DNA of 10,781 nucleotides, taken from contig JACPZF010000008.1 of the NCBI GenBank assembly GCA_016195615.1, positions 1 through 10,781 on the forward strand, read 5' to 3'. This DNA is from Candidatus Gottesmanbacteria bacterium (lineage in GTDB: Bacteria > Patescibacteriota > Microgenomatia > JACPZF01). The stretch's first letter is position 1; every line of letters starts with the position of its first letter. Below the pieces are notes generated by a model, which did no database searches, was not told the origin of the DNA, and saw nothing but the letters and a program-made list of their open reading frames with translations. The translations under genes were made by a program, and so were the position numbers. Of this stretch, positions 5,132 through 10,781 are shown in pieces.

Positions 5132-6268
5132 AAACACGTAAATATTTCTTCGGACAACCGCCTGGGGCCGATAGTAAGGCAGTGGTCCAGTTTCGATACT
5201 ATAGCCAAGATTTATGATCTTGTCAATTGCGTAGCTTACCAAATACTCGCGGCCGTTCATAAAAAACGAGGGAAGAGCAATTACGATTAAACCATCTTTT
5301 GCTTTTAGTATTTTTTTCCAGTCGCTGAAACAGCCAAGATATAACCGAGAGAGGCCATCAATAATATTTTCGAGGCCGGTTTTAGGCAGTATATCTGGTC
5401 CTAAGTATGGCTCCGTTACAATTACGTCAACTACTTTGGGTTCTATTTTTTCACTAATCTTTTCCGCCCTTCCGTTTAATATTTGATACTTACCGCTTGC
5501 TACTTTGTACTCTTTACAAAACCATTCCAGGTTAGTTTCGGCTTTCAAAACTGCCTTTTTATCATAATCACTGCCAATTACCTTAAATCCCAGACTTAAA
5601 CCTTCTTGCAAAATAGTTCCCATGCCGCAAAAAGGGTCTAATAATGTTTTCCCGTTTAAGTTTCCGATATTTACCATCATCCGAGCTACCTTAGGGGGAA
5701 GCATGCCGGATTTAGGATCTGCTTCGGGTCGAGAATAATCGCGTTTATTCCAATCTTCAAAGTCCTGGACGAATTCCGTAGCCGCTAACCAAACCTTTTC
5801 CTTTTGGCTACTTATTATTATTTCCTGCACTTTTTGTTTGGTGATCTGAACGCTCGTTAAAACATTTCCCTCCTTGGCTAAGACAAACCGGCAGGAATAT
5901 GAATCTTTTATCAGTTCCTGTTTTATTTCCTTAGCCATCGCTAGAAAATTTAGACTTAAGGGTTTGTTTTGACCATATAAACTAAGTCCGAAAGTAATTT
6001 TTTTTAAGGGTGTTGTTTTTAAAAAATTGGCGATAAGTGCTGCTATTTGGCCGCTTCCAAGAGGTGGGGAAAAAACCTTGGCGATTTTTATCGTTCCTCC
6101 TAATTCCTTAATGAGAAAAGTGTCCAATTCTTTTTCTGTTTCCAAATGGTAAATTTCACCGGAAAAATACACTGTTTTAAAAAAAATGTTTTTGCTGCGG
6201 AGAACTATTTCTAATTCCTTTCGACAAAGATCTGTAGCTTTCCCTAAAACAAATGTGTAGGAAAACAT
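5117..6268 (-). CDS. TRM11-like (COG1041-type) RNA guanine-N2 methyltransferase
   Basis: Probable SAM-dependent RNA methyltransferase of 383 residues. The N-terminal ~165 residues resemble the ferredoxin-like/THUMP part of archaeal and eukaryotic tRNA m2G10 enzymes. A family-typical linker with RDYSRPEAD and SGMLPPKVARMMVNI (176-201) leads into the Rossmann catalytic domain. Motif I is DPFCGMGT (211-218), the acidic residue after strand 2 is D234 in GSDYD, and motif IV is TEPYLG (285-290) where classical members have DPPYG. The fold and RNA substrate are well supported, but the exact base is not: tRNA G10 is the family default, and rRNA is possible given the position between rplU and rpmA. 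The ATG overlaps the rplU stop as TAATG, so translation is probably coupled. Confidence 0.82.
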   Translation of the reverse strand: MFSYTFVLGKATDLCRKELEIVLRSKNIFFKTVYFSGEIYHLETEKELDTFLIKELGGTIKIAKVFSPPLGSGQIAALIANFLKTTPLKKITFGLSLYGQNKPLSLNFLAMAKEIKQELIKDSYSCRFVLAKEGNVLTSVQITKQKVQEIIISSQKEKVWLAATEFVQDFEDWNKRDYSRPEADPKSGMLPPKVARMMVNIGNLNGKTLLDPFCGMGTILQEGLSLGFKVIGSDYDKKAVLKAETNLEWFCKEYKVASGKYQILNGRAEKISEKIEPKVVDVIVTEPYLGPDILPKTGLENIIDGLSRLYLGCFSDWKKILKAKDGLIVIALPSFFMNGREYLVSYAIDKIINLGYSIETGPLPYYRPQAVVRRNIYVFKIRN

Positions 6269-6594
6269 TATTTGCTGGTTTTTTTAGATACTTTTTTGAC
6301 GATTTTTTTGTCTTTAGGGGTAGCGACTAAAGCGCCAATTTTGGTAATTTTAATCCGAGTCAAATTACTGACAACGATTTTTTTACCTTTCAGTTGTTCG
6401 ACTATTTCGCCTTCGACTTGTAAATCTTTAACGTAGGGCTCACCAACGACAGTTTTTTGACCATCATTAAAGACTAAAACCTTGTCAAAAATTAAAGTTT
6501 TACCCTTCTCAGCGGCAACTTTTGTAACTTCAATAACTTCGTCTTGACGGACTTGAAGTTGTTTACCGGAAATAAGAACAATGGCGTAGCTCAT
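6268..6594 (-). CDS. rplU: 50S ribosomal protein L21, divergent C-terminus
   Basis: First gene of the rplU-methyltransferase-rpmA-parB operon. The N-terminal two thirds are plainly L21: YAIVLISGKQLQVRQDEVI, FDKVLVFNDG, VGEPYV and VEGEIVEQLKGKKIVV. The last third is odd. L21 normally continues with a strongly basic stretch and a GHRQ-type motif that binds 23S rRNA; here it reads NLTRIKITKIGALVATPK followed by a lysine-rich tail. The other two frames hit stops at once in this region, so a recent frameshift does not explain it. Length is normal (108 aa). The start is the only ATG near the leader, and there is no Shine-Dalgarno site. It is preceded by a good promoter and a palindrome in the leader. 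Confidence 0.9.
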   Translation of the reverse strand: MSYAIVLISGKQLQVRQDEVIEVTKVAAEKGKTLIFDKVLVFNDGQKTVVGEPYVKDLQVEGEIVEQLKGKKIVVSNLTRIKITKIGALVATPKDKKIVKKVSKKTSK

Positions 6595-6620
6595 ATAAAA
6601 AAAGAAACTACAATATCGTC

Positions 6621-6639
6621 ATTCTGGCTCGTCCAGAAT
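6621..6639. repeat. REP-like palindrome in the rplU leader
   Basis: A perfect 7-bp inverted repeat ATTCTGG/CCAGAAT with a 5-nt loop CTCGT sits in the context GTCATTC...GAATCC, typical of dispersed palindromic repeats in other bacteria. It lies directly at the predicted transcription start of the rplU operon, so the mRNA would carry a 5' terminal hairpin. It has no T tract and is not a terminator. It may be a dispersed repeat, an mRNA-stabilising end or a site for ribosomal-protein autoregulation. Confidence 0.65.
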
Positions 6640-6645
6640 CCATAT

Positions 6646-6675
6646 ATTATAATTTAATTCATCTTATTTCTCAAT
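6646..6675 (-). promoter_or_regulatory. Promoter of the rplU operon
   Basis: On the minus strand there is TTGAGA (6675-6670), an 18-bp spacer and TATAAT (6651-6646), just after the rodA stop codon. Transcription should begin near 6639, giving a leader of about 45 nt that starts with the palindrome. In contrast to lepB and the ATPases, this message is not leaderless. Confidence 0.7.
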
Positions 6676-6677
6676 AG

Positions 6678-7751
6678 TTATCTTATTAAAATGGTATCTG
6701 GCTCTCTTTTATAATGAGAAATGTTGGTAATAATTCCCAATATTACAGCTACAGAAACTAAGGAACTGCCGCCATAAGAAACCAGAGGCAGGGTAATACC
6801 GGTTATAGGCAGAAGGCCGATATTCATACCGACATTGATTACTGTTTGGGTGAAAATAATCATAAAAATTCCAAGCGACAGCAGAAATCCAAATTTATCC
6901 TCGGCCTTTTGGCTAATTTTTAAAATTTTCATAAGTAAAAGAAAATAAAGACCTAGTAGCAAAACAACACCGATAAAGCCAAATTCTTCGGCAAAAGAAG
7001 CAAAAATGAAATCAGTGTGATATTCTGGTAAAAATAGAAGGTGCGATTGTGTTCCCCTCCCGAGGCCTCTACCCAGCAGTCCGCCCGAACCAACCGCCAC
7101 CATGGCTTGAATGGCATTGTAACCAATGCCAAGAGGATCTGCCTGCGGACTGAGAAAACTTATAATTCTTTCTTTTTGATAGCCTTTGAGAAAACGCCAA
7201 AATAAAGGCAAAACGAAAATCGCCAAAGCGCCAATGAGCGGCATTAATACCACCTTAAAACCCGAAGCAAACAAAATTATTAACCAAAAAGAGAGAAAGA
7301 CGACGACGTTTCCTAAATCGGGTTGTTTAAGGATAATAAAAACAATCAAAGAAAATAAGAAACTATCCACTAAAAATCGCTTCAGGTTAAAATCTTTTTT
7401 AAGATAAGATGATGCGAGGAAAACAATCATTAAAGGTTTAATCAATTCTGAAGCCTGCAGTCTAATAATTCCTAAGTCAATCCAGCGGACCGATCCCCGG
7501 GTTACTGATCCGATTAAAAAGGTTAGAACTAAAAAAACCAGGCTTATAAGATAAAAAACTTTATCCGAGTTGGAATAGACGTGGTAATCAATTTGCGAAA
7601 AAATAACATAGAGAAAAATTGCGATTAGGCCGTAAAAAACTTGGGTTAAAAATAGGTTTGGAGCAATGCTGAGAAGAATGCTGATGCCTAAAAAATAGAT
7701 TACCAGCGCGGGGAGAAAAATTCCCAAATCCGGAATTTTAAAAAATTTCAT
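6678..7751 (-). CDS. rodA: RodA/FtsW-family SEDS peptidoglycan glycosyltransferase
   Basis: Polytopic membrane enzyme that polymerises lipid II into glycan strands, usually with a class B PBP partner. The 357-residue protein has about ten hydrophobic segments. Family landmarks are SVRWIDLG (W90) with QASE (99-102), KQPDLG (142-147), the large outer loop containing YQKERIISFLSPQADPLG, GSGGLLGRGLG (221-231), and HTDFIFA with the putative catalytic Asp247. The C-terminal signature has NVGMNIGLLPITG and LPLVSYGGSS. The lack of long cytoplasmic tails and the GLGRGTQSHLLFLPEYHTDF form favour RodA (elongation) over FtsW, but no mreC/mreD or pbp2 is nearby to settle this. It follows ileS after a 32-bp gap holding a palindrome and is probably co-transcribed with it. 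No Shine-Dalgarno site is seen. Confidence 0.9.
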   Translation of the reverse strand: MKFFKIPDLGIFLPALVIYFLGISILLSIAPNLFLTQVFYGLIAIFLYVIFSQIDYHVYSNSDKVFYLISLVFLVLTFLIGSVTRGSVRWIDLGIIRLQASELIKPLMIVFLASSYLKKDFNLKRFLVDSFLFSLIVFIILKQPDLGNVVVFLSFWLIILFASGFKVVLMPLIGALAIFVLPLFWRFLKGYQKERIISFLSPQADPLGIGYNAIQAMVAVGSGGLLGRGLGRGTQSHLLFLPEYHTDFIFASFAEEFGFIGVVLLLGLYFLLLMKILKISQKAEDKFGFLLSLGIFMIIFTQTVINVGMNIGLLPITGITLPLVSYGGSSLVSVAVILGIITNISHYKREPDTILIR

Positions 7752-7762
7752 CAGTCAATTCT

Positions 7763-7799
7763 ATCAAGTCTGACTTGATTCTATCAAGTCTGACTTGAT
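7763..7799. repeat. Tandem pair of 17-bp palindromes at the end of ileS
   Basis: Two identical 20-bp units sit head to tail (7761-7780, 7781-7800). Each holds a perfect palindrome ATCAAGT-CTG-ACTTGAT (7763-7779 and 7783-7799). The unit nearer ileS provides its last codons (Ser-Ser-Gln-Thr) and the TGA; the other fills the gap before rodA. On the minus strand there is no T tract, so it is not an obvious terminator for ileS. On the plus strand five T residues follow, but no plus-strand gene ends here. Confidence 0.85.
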
Positions 7800-10762
7800 T
7801 TTTCACGAATCACGCGAAACTCGCCTTTTTTAAGGCTTTTGGCCAGAGTTTCTTTCTTAATATAATCAGTATAATCTTCAGGCCACGAAGGAAGCTCTAA
7901 GTCCACATATTCGTCAATCCGAGAGCCCAATTTTTTCCTTTCTTCTTGCAACGATCTAACCAATTCTCTAGCTTCTCCCTCAGCTTTTAGTTCCGGGGTA
8001 ATTTCTGTGTCAAATTCTACTCTTATTTCTCCTTTATCTGCTAAAGTTTCTACTTCTTTTACGTTTAATTCATCTTTTATTAACCTTGCCGAATCTTCAT
8101 TGATTAAAAATTTAAAATTAAAAATTAAAAATTTGCGAAGTGGTTGCCGTACTTTCAATCCCAATTCTTTTCTCTTGCTATGCCCTAGCTCACAAATTAT
8201 CCTTACCGTTTCCATATCTTGCAGTAACTTCTTATTTCCAACTTCTAGCTTCTTACTTCCAATATTGGGCCAGTTTTCTAAATGTACGCTCTCTCTGTCT
8301 GTTAAATTTTTATACATCTCCTCTGCTAAAAAGGGCGTAAAAGGTGCAAGTAGTTTACAAAGAGTAACTAATACTCCGTGAAAAGTTGCCAAACAAGCAT
8401 TCTTATCATCATTATCTTCATTACTAACTGCTACTCTATCTCTGCTCCTTCTTACATACCAAAGAGATAAATCGTTGACGAATTTTTCGATCGCGGTACT
8501 CGCCGTAAAAGCATCATAGTTATCTAGGGATTTAGTGGCAACCTCGATGGTTTGGTTCAATCTTGCTTTTATCCAAACATCCAAAATATTTATACTCTTA
8601 TTGTTCGAGTCGAGTCTGACTCGACGAGAACTAATTTCAAGACTTCTCGCTTCGCTCGAAGAATAATTCCTGCTTAAGTTACTATATGTGACATAAAAAT
8701 TATAGATATTCCAAAGCATCAGATGAAATTTGCGCCTAACTTCGTCGGCAATTTTAAAACCAAACAATAAGTTCTGGCTGGGATCATGGGTTACATAGAG
8801 CCAGCGCAAAACATCGACGCCGATTTTATCCGCGCCGTCGTCAAAAGACACAAAAGTTTTTTTATTGCTTTTGTGCATCGGCTTACTGTCTTCTCCCAAC
8901 AGCGAGGCAAATCCTAAGACCGCTTTAAACGGTTCGTGGTTTTCCAAAACCGTCGCCATGACTAAAAGCGAATAAAACCAGTTTTTAAATTGTCCCGGGA
9001 AACTTTCCGTGATGAAATCAGCTGGATACCACTCTTTAAAATACTTTTTATCATCCATGTAAGAAACTTTTTTAGTTTTAGGATCGACTAGGGTAGAAAA
9101 AGTAACAATCCCCGCATCCAACCACACGTTACCAACATCAGCAATTCTTGCAAATACGCTTTTACAATTTGGACAGGCAATCTTTACTTCATCAACCCAT
9201 GGTCGGTGTGGAGAATGCCCTTCGAATTCTTTCCAACCTTCTATGGCCTTTTCTTTTAATTCTTCCTTACTGCCTATTACCTCAAACGTGTGACAATGTC
9301 TACATTCATAAATAGGGAGACACAAACCATAATATCTTTTTTTACTAATCAGCCAGTCTTTCATATTAGTTATCCAATCGAGTTCTCGCTCCAAACCAAA
9401 TCCGGGTATCCACTTAATATTTTTTACAATTTGACGCATTTTATCTCGCAATTCCTCAGACATTTTTATATACCACTCATCGACTACTCTCCAAACCAGT
9501 TCGGTTTTACAGCGCCAACAGACTGGGTAGCGGTGAGTATATTTCCGAGTCGCCAGTAAATATCGGCCATTTTCTTTTTGTTTTAAATAATTAATAATTA
9601 TCTCGGGATGAACTTTGGCGCTTTGGTGGGAAAATTGTTCAAATCCGTCGATGTAATTAGCATCTTCGTCGATTAAACTAATTACCCCCATACCAAGCTC
9701 TTTACCCAGTTGAAAGTCTTCTTCACCAGCACCAGGTGCCACGTGCAAAAGTCCCGATCCTTCAACTGTAGTCACCAGTTCCTCACCTCGAAGTACTCCG
9801 GTAACTACTTCATGAAAAAGCTTAGGATTCTTGTTTTTTTCTTTCTTCACGATTTGAAAATCATCAAAGGGACCATTGTAAGAGCGCCCGATAAGATTTT
9901 TTGCTGGTATTTCTTTTACTATTTCACCTAGTTGCAAATCATTTTTAATAGTTTCATAGCGACTTTTCATTAAAATTAATTTTTCTTCACCATGTGTTAC
10001 TTCCACATACTTTTCCTTGGAATTTACCGCTACCGCCACATTTGCGGGAATGGTCCATGGCGTTGTGGTCCAAAGCAAAAGATAAGTGTTTTTTTTGGAA
10101 GTTAGGGGTAATTTAAAATAGACAGTCTCGTGGGTTAATTCCTGATAATCTTCGGTCAAAATCTCGTGTTGGGAAATGGCAATACCGCAGCGATAGCACC
10201 AGGGAACGCTGTCGTGACCTTTGTAAAGAAGTCCTTGTTCATGACATTTCTTTAAAAAATACCAAATCATGTAATTGTTATCCGCGGAGTTGGTAAAATA
10301 CGAATTTTCCCAATCCATAAAATAACCCAACCTTTTACTCTGCTCTGTTTGAAGCGAGGAAAACTTAACAACTCGCTCTTTACAAAGTTTAACGAATTTA
10401 TCAATGCTGGCTTTTTTATCGCCCGGAACTAAATTTTCGATATCTTTTTTGTTTTTTAGTCCCAATTCTTTTTCGACTTCGACTTCAACCCAAAGTCCCT
10501 GGCAGTCAAAACCGTTTTGAAAGCGCTCCCTGTATCCCTTCATATTAAAGTAGCGCTGCCAGAGATCTTTATAAGTTCTTCCCCAGGCATGATGGACGCC
10601 CATTGGGTTGTTGGCGGTAATCGGGCCATCGAGAAAAAAGAATTTCTTCTTTGCTGGGTCATTTTTATGCAGGTATTTCTTAACCACGCCCGATTCATAC
10701 CACCATTTAAGGATTCTTTTTTCCATCTCGGGAAAGTTGGGTTTGGGATCAATCGGCATCAT
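7784..10762 (-). CDS. ileS: Isoleucyl-tRNA synthetase
   Basis: Charges tRNA-Ile in the cytoplasm. This is a 992-residue class Ia enzyme. The HIGH motif appears as GVHH (55-58), and the editing (CP1) domain has LLLWTTTPWTIPAN (228-241) and GSGLLHVAPGAGEEDF (335-350). Four CxxC pairs follow at C189/192, C415/418, C487/490 and C530/533. WLISKKRYYG is at 470-479, and the KMSKS loop appears as PMHKSNKK (628-635), a variant seen in some bacterial lineages. The anticodon-binding domain follows, with WYVRRSRDR and the usual KVRQPL. The start could be either of two adjacent ATGs (10762 or 10759); no Shine-Dalgarno site is visible. The 3' third carries in-frame repeat-derived stretches near residues 700-722, 834-848 and 876-888, and the last residues come from a palindrome. 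The frame is intact, so the enzyme is expected to work. Confidence 0.96.
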   Translation of the reverse strand: MMPIDPKPNFPEMEKRILKWWYESGVVKKYLHKNDPAKKKFFFLDGPITANNPMGVHHAWGRTYKDLWQRYFNMKGYRERFQNGFDCQGLWVEVEVEKELGLKNKKDIENLVPGDKKASIDKFVKLCKERVVKFSSLQTEQSKRLGYFMDWENSYFTNSADNNYMIWYFLKKCHEQGLLYKGHDSVPWCYRCGIAISQHEILTEDYQELTHETVYFKLPLTSKKNTYLLLWTTTPWTIPANVAVAVNSKEKYVEVTHGEEKLILMKSRYETIKNDLQLGEIVKEIPAKNLIGRSYNGPFDDFQIVKKEKNKNPKLFHEVVTGVLRGEELVTTVEGSGLLHVAPGAGEEDFQLGKELGMGVISLIDEDANYIDGFEQFSHQSAKVHPEIIINYLKQKENGRYLLATRKYTHRYPVCWRCKTELVWRVVDEWYIKMSEELRDKMRQIVKNIKWIPGFGLERELDWITNMKDWLISKKRYYGLCLPIYECRHCHTFEVIGSKEELKEKAIEGWKEFEGHSPHRPWVDEVKIACPNCKSVFARIADVGNVWLDAGIVTFSTLVDPKTKKVSYMDDKKYFKEWYPADFITESFPGQFKNWFYSLLVMATVLENHEPFKAVLGFASLLGEDSKPMHKSNKKTFVSFDDGADKIGVDVLRWLYVTHDPSQNLLFGFKIADEVRRKFHLMLWNIYNFYVTYSNLSRNYSSSEARSLEISSRRVRLDSNNKSINILDVWIKARLNQTIEVATKSLDNYDAFTASTAIEKFVNDLSLWYVRRSRDRVAVSNEDNDDKNACLATFHGVLVTLCKLLAPFTPFLAEEMYKNLTDRESVHLENWPNIGSKKLEVGNKKLLQDMETVRIICELGHSKRKELGLKVRQPLRKFLIFNFKFLINEDSARLIKDELNVKEVETLADKGEIRVEFDTEITPELKAEGEARELVRSLQEERKKLGSRIDEYVDLELPSWPEDYTDYIKKETLAKSLKKGEFRVIREKSSQT
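8101..8135. repeat. AAAATT-type low-complexity segment inside ileS
   Basis: An AT-only stretch built from AAAATT/AAATTT words encodes a hydrophobic run (KFLIFNFKFLIN) directly after the conserved VRQPL of IleRS. It resembles the AT-rich intergenic filler elsewhere in the window. The frame is kept. It may be an insertion or simple drift in a tolerant loop. Confidence 0.45.
8226..8260. repeat. Imperfect direct repeat inside ileS
   Basis: ACTTCTTATTTCC (8227-8239) and GCTTCTTACTTCC (8248-8260) match at 11 of 13 positions, separated by 8 bp. They encode the duplicated-looking peptide GSKKLEVGNKKLL on the minus strand, placed between the conserved LENWP and the helix before KVRQPL. This looks like a small in-frame repeat expansion in a linker. 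Confidence 0.5.
8609..8625. repeat. Palindrome inside ileS, same family as the tandem pair at 7763
   Basis: A perfect 17-bp palindrome GTCGAGT-CTG-ACTCGAC. The inner core AGT-CTG-ACT is the same as in the copies at 7763-7799. The outer arms differ at two positions (the first A to G and the second A to G), and both changes are compensated on the other arm. It lies in frame and encodes Arg-Arg-Val-Arg-Leu-Asp (713-718) in a linker of the anticodon-binding domain. A second GC-rich partly symmetrical stretch (CTTC-GCTC-GAAG, 8650-8661) adjoins it. Confidence 0.75.
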
Positions 10763-10781
10763 AAAAAGAATTCTAATTTTT

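Noticed and set aside
6290..6400. Frameshift as the reason for the odd L21 C-terminus
   Set aside because: Both other frames reach stop codons within a few codons of the divergence point, and neither restores the L21 motif.
7761..7800. Start of a CRISPR array or a terminator at the tandem palindromes
   Set aside because: There are only two abutting 20-bp units with no spacer between them, and no T tract on the ileS strand.
7800..7820. Possible parS-like site (TTTCACG...CGCGAAA) near the end of ileS
   Set aside because: The two halves are separated and do not form the continuous 16-bp parS palindrome, and the bases encode the conserved-frame C-terminus of IleRS.

Overview
The window looks like part of a small-genome, AT-rich bacterium of the Candidate Phyla Radiation (Patescibacteria), probably on the Microgenomates side. 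This is an inference from several signs. There are two unrelated COG1373/DUF4143 AAA+ ATPases, which are very abundant in these genomes. Genes are tightly packed with few Shine-Dalgarno sites. The IleRS has an MHKS form of the KMSKS loop, and the tRNA gene lacks an encoded CCA. TGA terminates ileS and rpmA, so the UGA-as-glycine code of Gracilibacteria/SR1 is unlikely. No gene here fixes the phylum by itself.

Region 1-3400 (accessory). Reading on the minus strand, a tRNA-Val(CAC) gene (3396 to 3325) is followed by two single-gene units and then an unknown 152-residue gene that ends at an intrinsic terminator (31-52). Each single-gene unit carries one AAA+ ATPase. The last ~25 nt of the tRNA gene recur 2-3 bp after the stop codon of each ATPase (630-656 and 2085-2112). 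The layout is therefore tRNA - ATPase - tRNA 3' end - ATPase - tRNA 3' end. This resembles two successive integrations of ~1.2-1.5 kb cassettes at a tRNA 3' end, with no integrase in the window. The cassette farther from the tRNA has an in-frame TAA at codon 32, ahead of its P-loop.

Region 3411-4018. Signal peptidase I (lepB) is the only plus-strand gene. Its promoter overlaps that of the divergent tRNA. The lepB promoter and both ATPase promoters share one geometry, TTGACA-N17-(TAAACT/TAGATT)-N6/7-start codon, which predicts leaderless mRNAs.

Region 4015-6675. A minus-strand operon rplU (L21) - TRM11-like RNA methyltransferase - rpmA (L27) - parB has 1-nt and 4-nt stop/start overlaps and a promoter just after rodA. 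It couples large-subunit proteins, a putative RNA modification enzyme and a chromosome-segregation protein. A short REP-like palindrome sits in the 5' leader.

Region 6678-10762. ileS and a rodA/ftsW-type SEDS glycosyltransferase follow each other on the minus strand. A tandem pair of 17-bp palindromes lies at the end of ileS and supplies its last codons. A third palindrome with compensating arm changes lies in frame inside ileS, and low-complexity segments also appear in frame in its 3' third. The most notable features are the tRNA-3'-end cassette array and the palindromes inside coding sequence.
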